Notes: a model not told the origin generated them from the sequence alone. Positions 1 through 6,400 are shown, counted from the stretch's first letter. The stretch: DNA of 6,765 nucleotides from UBA5359 sp028699365 [NCBI: bacterium] (GCA_028699365.1 JAQVUQ010000154.1:1-6765); one strand, 5' to 3'. Numbers and translations are program-made.

Positions 1-2
1 GG

Positions 3-908
3 CCTATCTCCGATAACGCCAACGGCGTTTTCGAGATGTCCGGCGTTCTCAAGGACGGCAAGGAGGCTGCAGCCGGCCGCATCGTAGCCAAGCTCGATGC
101 CGTAGGCAACACCACCAAGGCTCTGACCAAGGGCTTTGCCATTGCCACTGCGGTTATCGCCGCCATATCGCTGTTCCGGTCCTTTATCGATGAGGCGGGC
201 CTCTCCGCGGTCGGTATACAGCTAAATGTGCCGAATATATTCATCGGCTTGATGATAGGCGGCGCCGTGCCGTTCCTGTTCTCTTCGTTTGCCATCCGTG
301 CGGTCAGCCGCGCGGCCATCCTGCTGGTGGAAGAGGTCCGATATCAGTTCCGGACTATCGTCGGCATCATGGAAGGAACGGGCAAGCCTGATTATTCGCG
401 CTGTGTCAGTATAGCTACTGCCGCGGCGCAGAGGGAACTGGTGGCTCCGGCCATTCTGGCCATTGTGACCCCGGTTCTGGTAGCCTTTGCTCTGGGTGTA
501 GGCGCCCTCGGCGGCTATCTCGCCGGTTCCATCCTTACCGGTCAGTTGATGGCGGTTCTGCTGTCCAACTCCGGTGGTGCCTGGGACAATGCCAAGAAGA
601 AGATCGAAGACGGTCTTCACGGCGGCAAGGGCAGCGAGTGCCATAAGGCTGCGGTCATAGGCGATACCGTCTGCGATCCGTTCAAGGATACCGCCGGTCC
701 GGCCCTCAATCCGCTGATCAAGGTCATGAACCTTGTGGCCATCCTGGTAACTCCGCTGGCCATCAAGGATATATCTCCCGTTTCCAGGATTGCTACAATA
801 ATTATTCTGGCAGCGGTCCTGGCGCTGGCTGTATATCTGAGCAAGCGTCCGTCACCTGAGCCGGAGAGATCCGTAGAGAAGCTGCAGCCGGCTGCAGACA
901 AAAGCTAA
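3..908 (+). CDS. hppA: Membrane-bound proton-translocating pyrophosphatase, C-terminal part (5' end outside window)
   Basis: Integral membrane enzyme that hydrolyses pyrophosphate and pumps protons across the cytoplasmic membrane. The reading frame is open from the window edge, so the gene starts upstream; 301 residues are visible of a protein usually near 670-800. The first visible residues, PISDNANGVFEM, match the conserved GPISDNAGG-type motif of the family. GNTTKALTKG follows (codons about 105-134). Further on are GGAWDNAKKKIEDG and GDTVCDPFKDTAGPALNP, which hold conserved Asp and Lys residues of the substrate and Mg site, with several hydrophobic membrane segments between them. In the family, Lys and Thr at the two variable positions of GNTT-K-x-x-T mark the K+-independent, H+-pumping subclass (K+-dependent enzymes have Ala at the first), and this protein has Lys and Thr. 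Odd point: Cys where GDTVGDP is usual. The tail after the last membrane helix is polar and rich in Pro and Glu. Family assignment is very secure; ion specificity is inferred from the motif. Confidence 0.96.
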   Translation, partial: PISDNANGVFEMSGVLKDGKEAAAGRIVAKLDAVGNTTKALTKGFAIATAVIAAISLFRSFIDEAGLSAVGIQLNVPNIFIGLMIGGAVPFLFSSFAIRAVSRAAILLVEEVRYQFRTIVGIMEGTGKPDYSRCVSIATAAAQRELVAPAILAIVTPVLVAFALGVGALGGYLAGSILTGQLMAVLLSNSGGAWDNAKKKIEDGLHGGKGSECHKAAVIGDTVCDPFKDTAGPALNPLIKVMNLVAILVTPLAIKDISPVSRIATIIILAAVLALAVYLSKRPSPEPERSVEKLQPAADKS

Positions 909-968
909 ATTGACCGGCCGTTGCGTGTAGATCGGCAAAACCATCACGGCGGCCCGGTTGATAGATTG

Positions 969-1007
969 TGACAAGCCCGGCATCTTATACAGGTGCCGGG
1001 CTTGTCA
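969..1007 (+). terminator. Perfect 13-14 bp hairpin downstream of hppA (terminator-like, no U-run)
   Basis: GACAAGCCCGGCA (970-982) pairs perfectly with TGCCGGGCTTGTC (994-1006) around an 11-nt loop, and 969/1007 add a T-A pair. It lies 61 bp after the hppA stop codon, where a transcript end is expected. The downstream sequence is AATGTCTTGG rather than a T-run, so it is not a canonical intrinsic terminator. It may act with Rho or as a 3'-end stabiliser. Confidence 0.6.
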
Positions 1008-1048
1008 ATGTCTTGGCCGGCATGATAGGCGAAAACTATAAATTGATG

Positions 1049-1054
1049 TATAAT
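1049..1054 (+). promoter_or_regulatory. Candidate -10 box (TATAAT) for the NYN gene
   Basis: A perfect TATAAT lies 44 bp before the start codon of the NYN gene and after the hppA hairpin. No good -35 box is present at 16-18 bp upstream (TAGGCG at 17 bp) and there is no TG extension, so support is the -10 match plus position only. Transcription would start near 1061. Confidence 0.4.
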
Positions 1055-1098
1055 GCTATGTGTTGACAGAAGACAGTGTGTGATAATGGCGGTTACGG

Positions 1099-1572
1099 AT
1101 GAGTAATTATGCTTTTATTGATGGAAATAATTTATATCTTGGTATCAATAAACTGGGTTGGCGTCTTGACTATAGGAAGTTTAGGGTCTACCTGAAAGAC
1201 AAATATGCAGTTCAAAAGGCATATTATTTTATTGGGTATATACCGGAAAATGAGCGGCTATATACTTCCCTGAAAGCGGACGGTTATGATTTGGTATTTA
1301 AACCTGTTGCATCTGACGGCAAAGGTCATCTGAAAGGTAATTGTGATGCTGAGTTGGTATTGCAAGCTATGATCGAATATAATAATTACGATAAGGGGAT
1401 AATAGTTTCGGGTGACGGTGATTTCACTTGCCTGGCTCGACACTTGCAGGCACATAATAAGTTAGCTACCATTCTTGCACCTAATAAAGATGGATGTTCT
1501 TCTTTACTTTGTAAGGAAATACGGAGTATTGCGTTCATGGATTATCTTGAGAACAAACTGGGAAGAACCTGA
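1099..1572 (+). CDS. Small NYN-domain (LabA/DUF88-like, PIN-fold) protein, putative ribonuclease
   Basis: A 157-residue soluble protein made of a single NYN domain. NYN domains have the PIN/FEN nuclease fold and are predicted or shown metal-dependent RNases in several proteins. The acidic motifs expected of the fold are all present: FIDGNN near the N-terminus (Asp8, Asn10, Asn11), KGNCDAELVL (Asp83, Glu85) and SGDGDF (Asp106, Asp108). An active site therefore looks intact. There is no signal peptide, membrane segment or fused C-terminal domain; the length is that of a stand-alone domain. The ATG at 1099 places the FIDGNN strand at residues 6-11, as expected, though the upstream GGCGGTTACGG is a poor ribosome binding site. 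The gene is AT-richer than its neighbours (for example 20 G/C of 60 in 1201-1260) and uses many A/T-ending codons, suggesting separate ancestry or recent transfer. No partner antitoxin is seen beside it. RNA target and role are unknown. Confidence 0.85.
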   Translation: MSNYAFIDGNNLYLGINKLGWRLDYRKFRVYLKDKYAVQKAYYFIGYIPENERLYTSLKADGYDLVFKPVASDGKGHLKGNCDAELVLQAMIEYNNYDKGIIVSGDGDFTCLARHLQAHNKLATILAPNKDGCSSLLCKEIRSIAFMDYLENKLGRT

Positions 1573-1576
1573 ACAA

Positions 1577-1621
1577 AAAGAAAAAGCCCCCCTCAGGACA
1601 AAACCTTTTAGGGTGCCTTTT
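1577..1621 (+). terminator. Imperfect terminator-like hairpin after the NYN gene, possibly bidirectional
   Basis: A C-run (1587-1592) faces AGGGTGCC (1610-1617). An A-tract lies on the left (from 1575) and TTTT (1618-1621) on the right. Counting the A-T pairs the stem is about 10 bp with one or two mismatches; a small inner stem AGG/CCT may close the loop. The A-tract before and T-tract after would suit termination in either direction. It begins only a few bases after the NYN stop codon. Confidence 0.45.
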
Positions 1622-1651
1622 CATCGTGATACACGAATATTATACCATAAA

Positions 1652-1687
1652 ACAGTAATCTGTAAACATTTTGTAAGTGTTTTGTAT
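1652..1687 (+). promoter_or_regulatory. AT-rich spacer with a palindrome and an 11-bp periodic TGTA repeat, candidate operator region
   Basis: Between the NYN gene and the HypC-HydE fusion there is ACAG-TAAT-CTGT (1652-1663). The word TGTA then recurs at 1661, 1672 and 1683, exactly one helical turn (11 bp) apart; two of the copies extend to TTTTGTA (1669-1675 and 1680-1686). The site lies 33-68 bp before the fusion start codon, where an operator or activator site would sit. No convincing -35/-10 pair was found here (TTGTAA at 1671 with TTACAT at 1695 is weak). AT-rich DNA gives such repeats by chance fairly easily. Confidence 0.25.
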
Positions 1688-1719
1688 TGCACCGTTACAT
1701 GATTACACTGGAGTTCAAA

Positions 1720-3045
1720 ATGTGTTATTCCATTCCCGGCAGAGTCGTCGATATTGACGGCCGTACTATTATAATAGATTACTTCGGCGAGCAGAGGCGA
1801 GCCGTCAATGAGATCAAAAATCTCAGGATTGGCGATTATATCTATGCCCAGGGCGGATACGTCATAGACGCCGTTCCCGCAGGCGAAGCCGAAGAGGTGC
1901 TGGCGCTCTGGAAGGAACTCTTCTTCGAACTTCAGGAGAGGGATCAGAGCCTGTCCGGATTCACCCGGCCGTCAGGCCAAACCGGCGACCGGCTGTCCCG
2001 GTTGCTGGAGAGAATCGCCACCGGCGGTGCAGAGGTGCCGGAAGAGGATTTGCTCTACTTTCTCAACCTGGAAGATGAGGCTGATATAGCCGCCCTGATG
2101 CAGGCGGCCAACCATCTGCGTCATAAACACCTGGGTAATTCCTGCTGCATCCACGGCATATTGGAGTTTTCCAATTACTGCAGCCAGGCGTGCGGCTATT
2201 GCGGCATATCGGCCCATAATAAAGGGGCGAATCGCTACAGGATGATGCCTGAGGAAGTGGTGGAAGCCGCCTGCAGAGCCATAAACAAATACGGCTTCAA
2301 GGCTCTGGTTCTTCAGAGCGGGGAAGATCCGGCGTATTCCATCGATGATCTCTGTCGTATAGTGAGCGGCATCCGGGAGAGGGAACCGGCGTTGATCTTT
2401 ATCAGTTGCGGTGAAGTGGGTCTGAATGGCCTGCAGCGCCTGTACGAGGCCGGTGCCAGAGGGCTGCTGATGCGCTTTGAGACCGGCAACCCGCGCCTTT
2501 ATGAGCAGCTTCATCCGGGACGCAGTCTGGACAGCCGTCTGGAGCATCTGCGTGCCGCTTTCGATATGGGCTATCTGCTCATAACCGGCGGGCTTATCGG
2601 CCTGCCCGGGCAGACACGCGAGGATGTATTGAACGATATTCTCCTTACCAGGAGCCTGCGGGCCGAGATGTATTCATTCGGTCCCTTTATTCCGCATCCC
2701 GGCACGCCGCTGGCGGGGGCACACAGCCCGTCGGCCCTGGAAATAATTAAGACACTGTCCGTAGCCCGCATTGCCGATGCCCGGGATGCCAAGATCGTCA
2801 TCACCACCAGCTTCGAGACCCTGGCTGAGGATGCCCGCCGGCGAGGCTTAAGCGCCGGGGCCAATTCCGTCATGATAAGCCTGACGCCTGATACCCTGCG
2901 TCGCGATTATACGCTCTACCCGGACCGGGCTCATTCGAATGAAAGCCTTGAGTATCAGATCTCCGATGTTCTGGACCTCCTCTCCGATCTGGGCAGAGCG
3001 CCGACCGATATAGGGATAAGTCATGCGGATTCTCAATTGACATGA
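1720..3045 (+). CDS. HypC-like chaperone domain fused to a HydE-like radical SAM enzyme, putative hydrogenase maturation factor
   Basis: A 441-residue soluble protein with two recognisable parts. Residues 1-75 look like HypC/HupF: they begin MCYSIPGRVVDIDG and continue to IGDYIYAQGGYVIDAV. HypC proteins start with Met-Cys, and that Cys helps carry the Fe(CN)2CO unit during [NiFe] hydrogenase maturation. Residues 93-441 look like a whole HydE: a helical lead-in, LEFSNYCSQACGYCGI with the radical SAM CX3CX2C (Cys154, Cys158, Cys161), NRYRMMPEEVV, VLQSGEDPAYS, MRFETGNP, GLIGLPGQT and GPFIPHPGTPLAG. No Cys occurs after residue 230, so the second C-terminal cluster of some HydE proteins is absent. 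The start at 1720 is chosen because it gives the N-terminal Met-Cys and has TGGAG (1709-1713) 6 nt upstream; a TTG at 1687 in frame would bury the Cys. The next genes encode a group 4 [NiFe] hydrogenase, which suggests a role in its assembly. Domain calls are strong; the reaction is unknown. Confidence 0.88.
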   Translation: MCYSIPGRVVDIDGRTIIIDYFGEQRRAVNEIKNLRIGDYIYAQGGYVIDAVPAGEAEEVLALWKELFFELQERDQSLSGFTRPSGQTGDRLSRLLERIATGGAEVPEEDLLYFLNLEDEADIAALMQAANHLRHKHLGNSCCIHGILEFSNYCSQACGYCGISAHNKGANRYRMMPEEVVEAACRAINKYGFKALVLQSGEDPAYSIDDLCRIVSGIREREPALIFISCGEVGLNGLQRLYEAGARGLLMRFETGNPRLYEQLHPGRSLDSRLEHLRAAFDMGYLLITGGLIGLPGQTREDVLNDILLTRSLRAEMYSFGPFIPHPGTPLAGAHSPSALEIIKTLSVARIADARDAKIVITTSFETLAEDARRRGLSAGANSVMISLTPDTLRRDYTLYPDRAHSNESLEYQISDVLDLLSDLGRAPTDIGISHADSQLT

Positions 3046-3065
3046 TGGGTTTCGCGGAGTAAAAT
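3037..3065 (+). promoter_or_regulatory. Sigma70-type promoter of the ech-like operon
   Basis: A perfect -35 TTGACA (3037-3042), a spacer of exactly 17 bp and a -10 TAAAAT (3060-3065, 5 of 6 matches). The -35 box is made of the last two sense codons (Leu-Thr) of the upstream fusion gene. Transcription would start near 3072, giving a leader of about 70 nt before the first hydrogenase gene at 3144. Confidence 0.75.
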
Positions 3066-3082
3066 ATCTGGTGTGTTCGTCT

Positions 3083-3114
3083 CCCCACCGGCTTGTTACA
3101 AGCTAAGGGTGGGG
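3083..3114 (+). terminator. Terminator-like hairpin in the leader of the ech-like operon (terminator of the fusion gene and/or attenuator)
   Basis: CCCCACC (3083-3089) pairs with GGTGGGG (3108-3114). An inner stem GCTTG/CAAGC (3091-3095 with 3099-3103) closes a TTA loop, with a small asymmetric internal loop between the stems. TTCTTT follows directly (3115-3120) and a T6 run lies at 3127-3132. It could end transcripts of the fusion gene. Because the promoter at 3037-3065 lies upstream of it, operon transcripts must also pass through it, so it may set the level of operon expression. It ends 29 nt before the first start codon. Confidence 0.65.
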
Positions 3115-3143
3115 TTCTTTATGCCGTTTTTTAGGAGAAGGCC

Positions 3144-5048
3144 ATGCAAATGTACATTATTCTGCCCCTGTTGCTGATTTTCGGCCCGCTGCTCTTCGGA
3201 GTGCTTGTCATGCTGGCTCCCGGCTGGCGGTTCAAGACACCCCTGATCGTATTATCGGCTCTGGTAATGATAGCCGGTGCTGTTCTCCTGGCTTTGCAAG
3301 GCTCTTTCGCTCTCTCGATCGATGCCCGCATCATGAAGGCCCTGCCTTTGATCGAACTGCTGATAATCGCCGCAATTATCTATATAGGCTTTAGAATCAA
3401 AAAATGGCTCGTCATCGGGCTGGGAGCTCTTCAACTGGCCATAGGTCTGGCCTCGGAGATGCTGCCGCATGCCGCACATGAGCATGTTTCCGCCCTGAAC
3501 GTAGATCTTCTTTCCATGATCATGGTACTGATAATATCCGTTATCGGATCGCTTATCACAGTATACGCTATCGGCTATATGAAAAAACACGAGGCACACG
3601 GCCCGGAGCAGATGAGAAGCACCGGGCTTTTCTTTCTCTTCCTGATAGGTTTCCTGGGCATGATGAACGGCCTGGTCCTGTCCAATGATCTGAAGTTGCT
3701 GGCCATCTTCTGGGAAGCGACCACGCTTTGCTCCTTTATGCTTATCGGCCACGACAGGACCACGGCCGCCGGGGAGAGCGCCTACAGAGCTTTGTGGATA
3801 AACACCCTGGGCGGAGCGGCGCTGATGCTGGCCTCGCTGCTCGGTGCGGCCGGAGGAGGGCCGGAGAGCCTGGACGGGCTTGTAGCCGGCGGTGCTCTGT
3901 TGCCGCTGGCGCTGATCTGCCTGGCCGCTTTTACCAAATCGGCGCAATTGCCCTTCCAGAGCTGGCTTCTGGGGGCCATGGTGGCGCCGACGCCCGTATC
4001 CGCGCTGCTTCACTCCAGCACCATGGTCAAAGCCGGTGTCTATCTTATCATCCGTCTGGCTCCGGGCCTGGGTGACACCAGGCTGGGACAGGTGGTGGCC
4101 ATAACCGGTGCTTTCACTTTTGCTCTTGCCTCCGCCATGGCGGTCAGCCAGAGCAACGGCAAAAAAGTTCTGGCCTACTCCACTATAGCCAATCTCGGTC
4201 TTATAATAACGTGTGCCGCCATTCACACGCCGCTGGCGTATGCGGCGGCCATACTGCTCACCTGTTTCCACGCGATTTCCAAGGCGCTGCTCTTCCTGTG
4301 TATGGGCACGATAGAGCAGAGCATCGGCAGCCGGGATATCGAGGCTATGGAAGGCCTGATGAGGAAGATGCCCGTAACTACCGTTATCGCCATCATCGGC
4401 ATGGTCTCCATGATGCTGCCTCCCTTTGGCATGCTGATCGGCAAATGGATGGCGCTGGAAGCCGTCATCATGTCTCCGCTGGTCCTCTTTCTCCTGATCA
4501 TGGGCAGCGCCCTGACGGTAGTGTTCTGGTCCAAGTGGATAGGAAGAATACAGACGGTGGCCTATCATCCCAGCTATAAGGTGGAGGATGTGCCTTTCTC
4601 CATGTTTGCCGCCAAGGGCATACTGCTGTCGGGCGTCGTTGTCGCCACTGTAACCGTGGTGCCGTTCTTCAAACGGATAATCGGTCCTATGGCCGTGGCG
4701 GCTTTCTCGGGAGTCGAGGTGGCGCCCCGATCCTGGGATCTGATGAAATCCGTCGATTCTTTTATCGAGTGGCCGCTCTTCGCCATGCTGGGATTCGTGG
4801 TGCTGGTGCTTCTGTTGACAATCAAAGGCATCAACAAAAGCCATGTCCGGGAGCCGTTTCTCTGCGGTGAAAACCTGGAGGGAGCCAGGACTACTTTCGA
4901 GTTCAGAAGCCTGATGGATAAGGGCGAATCGGCCCGCATCAGGAGCTACTATCTGAACCCGCTTTTCGGTGAGGCGCATCTCACGGCCTGGGCCAACCCG
5001 GTGGCCATGGCGCTGATATTCGTAATGTTTGGGGTGATAGGCAAGTGA
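3144..5048 (+). CDS. echA: Energy-converting [NiFe] hydrogenase membrane subunit, EchA/NuoL-like ion-translocating antiporter-type protein
   Basis: A 634-residue polytopic membrane protein of the NuoL/M/N-MrpA antiporter family, expected to be the main ion-translocating subunit of a group 4 hydrogenase. The length fits EchA (about 640). Typical charged residues inside membrane helices are present: Glu191 in FWEATTLCSF, Lys265 in FTKSAQLPFQSWLLGAM, Lys296 in HSSTMVKAGVYLI, His376 and Lys380 in FHAISKALLF, and Lys434 in GMLIGKWMALE. Helices extend through both ends, with a polar stretch near residues 565-610 before the final helix. ATG 3144 is preceded by AGGAG (3133-3137) at 6 nt. It is the first gene of the operon and overlaps the next by 4 bp (GTGA). 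NuoL of complex I or an Mrp antiporter subunit are alternatives by family, but the following EchB/C/D-type genes point to a hydrogenase. Whether H+ or Na+ is moved cannot be told. Confidence 0.9.
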   Translation: MQMYIILPLLLIFGPLLFGVLVMLAPGWRFKTPLIVLSALVMIAGAVLLALQGSFALSIDARIMKALPLIELLIIAAIIYIGFRIKKWLVIGLGALQLAIGLASEMLPHAAHEHVSALNVDLLSMIMVLIISVIGSLITVYAIGYMKKHEAHGPEQMRSTGLFFLFLIGFLGMMNGLVLSNDLKLLAIFWEATTLCSFMLIGHDRTTAAGESAYRALWINTLGGAALMLASLLGAAGGGPESLDGLVAGGALLPLALICLAAFTKSAQLPFQSWLLGAMVAPTPVSALLHSSTMVKAGVYLIIRLAPGLGDTRLGQVVAITGAFTFALASAMAVSQSNGKKVLAYSTIANLGLIITCAAIHTPLAYAAAILLTCFHAISKALLFLCMGTIEQSIGSRDIEAMEGLMRKMPVTTVIAIIGMVSMMLPPFGMLIGKWMALEAVIMSPLVLFLLIMGSALTVVFWSKWIGRIQTVAYHPSYKVEDVPFSMFAAKGILLSGVVVATVTVVPFFKRIIGPMAVAAFSGVEVAPRSWDLMKSVDSFIEWPLFAMLGFVVLVLLLTIKGINKSHVREPFLCGENLEGARTTFEFRSLMDKGESARIRSYYLNPLFGEAHLTAWANPVAMALIFVMFGVIGK

Positions 5049-5899
5049 TCACGGTTGATCCGGTTATTATAGCCCTTCTGGCCATAGTTGCAGTGCCGTT
5101 TGTGGGAGCGATCATCATGGGGCTGGATCGCAGGCTTACGGCCAGGATGCAGGGCAGAGTAGGTCCTCCGCTGCTGCAGCCGATCTATGACGTTCTCAAG
5201 CTGTTGCGTAAGGAGCCTATAGTCGTCAACAGAGTTCAGGTGGTCTATGCCTGTCTCCATCTGGCGTTCATGATTCTCTGCGTCGTTCTGCTGGCTCTGG
5301 GTCAGGATATGCTGATGGTGCTCTTTGTCCTGGCCTTCTCCACCATAGCTCTGATTCTGGGTGGGATGAGCGTGCGGTCACCTTACAGCAGGATAGGCAG
5401 CCAGAGAGAGATAATGCAGATGCTCTCCTATGAGCCCATCCTGATTCTGATGATGGTAGGCATATATCTGATCAACGGTAGTTTTATGGCTCGCGATATA
5501 CTGGTGTCGGGCAAGCCGCTGCTGTTGTCGTTGCCGCTGCTGTTTCCTGCTTTTCTGTTGGTGATGACCATCAAGCTGCAGAAATCACCCTTCGATTTTG
5601 CCACTTCGCATCACGGGCATCAGGAAATAGTCAAGGGTATTACGCTGGAATATTCGGGTCCGTTCCTGGCTATTCTCGAGATTGCCCACTGGTATGAGAC
5701 GTTTCTGCTTTTCTTCATCGCGACCATGTTCTGGGCTACCAGCATTCCGGTGGGGCTGCTGATAGCGGCCGTCTGTTTCTTCGGCGTGATATTGCTTGAT
5801 AATATCGTAGCCAGGCTTACCTGGCCATGGATGCTTCGATTTATGTGGACCGCGGGTCTGGGTCTGGCAGCCACCAATATACTGTGGCTGTATATCTGA
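5045..5899 (+). CDS. echB: Energy-converting hydrogenase membrane anchor subunit, EchB/NuoH-like
   Basis: A 284-residue membrane protein of the NuoH/HycD/EchB family, which anchors the hydrophilic hydrogenase arm and links it to the ion-pumping subunit. Family signatures are clear: DRRLTARMQGRVGPPLLQP and YDVLKLLRKEP (residues 28-58), SQREIMQMLSYEP (119-131) and SPFDFATSHHGHQEIVKG (181-198) with LEYSGP just after. The conserved acidic residues of these loops (Glu57, Glu122, Glu130, Asp184, Glu194, Glu202) are present. About seven or eight hydrophobic helices are visible. The start is GTG at 5045, overlapping the stop of the upstream gene by 4 bp, which suggests translational coupling; no other start gives the expected N-terminal helix. 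The length fits EchB. A complex I NuoH is the alternative, made unlikely by the hydrogenase-type small subunit that follows. Confidence 0.9.
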   Translation: MITVDPVIIALLAIVAVPFVGAIIMGLDRRLTARMQGRVGPPLLQPIYDVLKLLRKEPIVVNRVQVVYACLHLAFMILCVVLLALGQDMLMVLFVLAFSTIALILGGMSVRSPYSRIGSQREIMQMLSYEPILILMMVGIYLINGSFMARDILVSGKPLLLSLPLLFPAFLLVMTIKLQKSPFDFATSHHGHQEIVKGITLEYSGPFLAILEIAHWYETFLLFFIATMFWATSIPVGLLIAAVCFFGVILLDNIVARLTWPWMLRFMWTAGLGLAATNILWLYI

Positions 5900-5920
5900 G
5901 AGTTATAAGGAAGTGTTGAT

Positions 5921-6400
5921 ATGAGTTGCCGGGAGAAATCCCCCTGGATAGTTCATTTTAATTGCAATAGTTGCAACGGGTGCGATATAGAGTTCCTGGC
6001 CTGTCTGACGCCGATATACGATGTGGAGCGTTTCGGCATCGTGCATGTGGGAAATCCCAAGCACGCCGATATCCTGGTAGTAAGCGGGGCGGTGAACCAT
6101 CGCAATGCCAGGGTGTTGAAGAACGTTTACGAGCAGATGCCCTCGCCCAAAGCGGTGGTGGCTCTGGGAGCGTGCGGCGCTACCGGCGGCATTATGGCCG
6201 ATTGTTATAACGTTCTGGGCGGGGTGGAGAAGGTCATTCCCGTAGATGTTCTTGTGCCCGGCTGTCCGCCGCGTCCGGAGGCCATCATGGACGGCATACT
6301 GCAGGCAGCCAAACTGCTGAACGTGCGCCGGGAGGATCGTCCCATAGAGGCCGAGGTGCGATTGACGCTTCAGCCCGTGGGTGAACCTGAAAATGTCTGA
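5921..6400 (+). CDS. echC: Energy-converting [NiFe] hydrogenase small subunit, EchC/NuoB-like
   Basis: A 159-residue soluble iron-sulfur subunit that carries the proximal [4Fe-4S] cluster next to the catalytic large subunit. The four ligand cysteines are visible: Cys18 and Cys21 in NSCNGCDIE, Cys85 in ALGACGATGG and Cys115 in VPGCPPRPEAI. The CNGCDIE form, rather than the tandem-Cys motif of complex I NuoB, is typical of group 4 hydrogenases. ERFGIVHVGNPKHADILVV and the CYNVLGGV stretch also fit EchC, as does the length. The ATG at 5921 has AAGGAAG (5907-5913) 7 nt upstream and lies 21 bp after the previous stop codon, so it is in the same operon. There is no signal peptide or membrane helix; it acts on the cytoplasmic side of the membrane arm. 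Extra Cys3, Cys15, Cys28 and Cys95 are not known ligands. Confidence 0.92.
   Translation: MSCREKSPWIVHFNCNSCNGCDIEFLACLTPIYDVERFGIVHVGNPKHADILVVSGAVNHRNARVLKNVYEQMPSPKAVVALGACGATGGIMADCYNVLGGVEKVIPVDVLVPGCPPRPEAIMDGILQAAKLLNVRREDRPIEAEVRLTLQPVGEPENV

Noticed and set aside
1063-1087. TTGACA (1063-1068) with GATAAT (1082-1087) as the NYN promoter
   Set aside because: The spacer is only 13 bp, too short for sigma70-type recognition, and the start point would fall almost at the start codon.
1475-1702. Open frame overlapping the end of the NYN gene and the spacer
   Set aside because: It overlaps a good gene out of frame, covers terminator and spacer sequence, and has no recognisable features.
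1687-1719. TTG at 1687 as an alternative start of the fusion gene
   Set aside because: It would add 11 residues before the Met-Cys that HypC proteins need at the N-terminus, and the ATG at 1720 has a well-spaced ribosome binding site.
3121-3177. Short 18-codon frame starting at ATG 3121, Arg- and Cys-rich, overlapping the echA start
   Set aside because: Its Arg codons are simply the ribosome binding site of echA, and it lies after the hairpin, so it could not control attenuation as a leader peptide.
3252-4979. Long antisense open frame of 575 codons opposite the echA-like gene
   Set aside because: It mirrors the codon pattern of a real membrane-protein gene; the product is polar, rich in His, Gln and Arg, and resembles no family. 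The + strand frame has clear family motifs.
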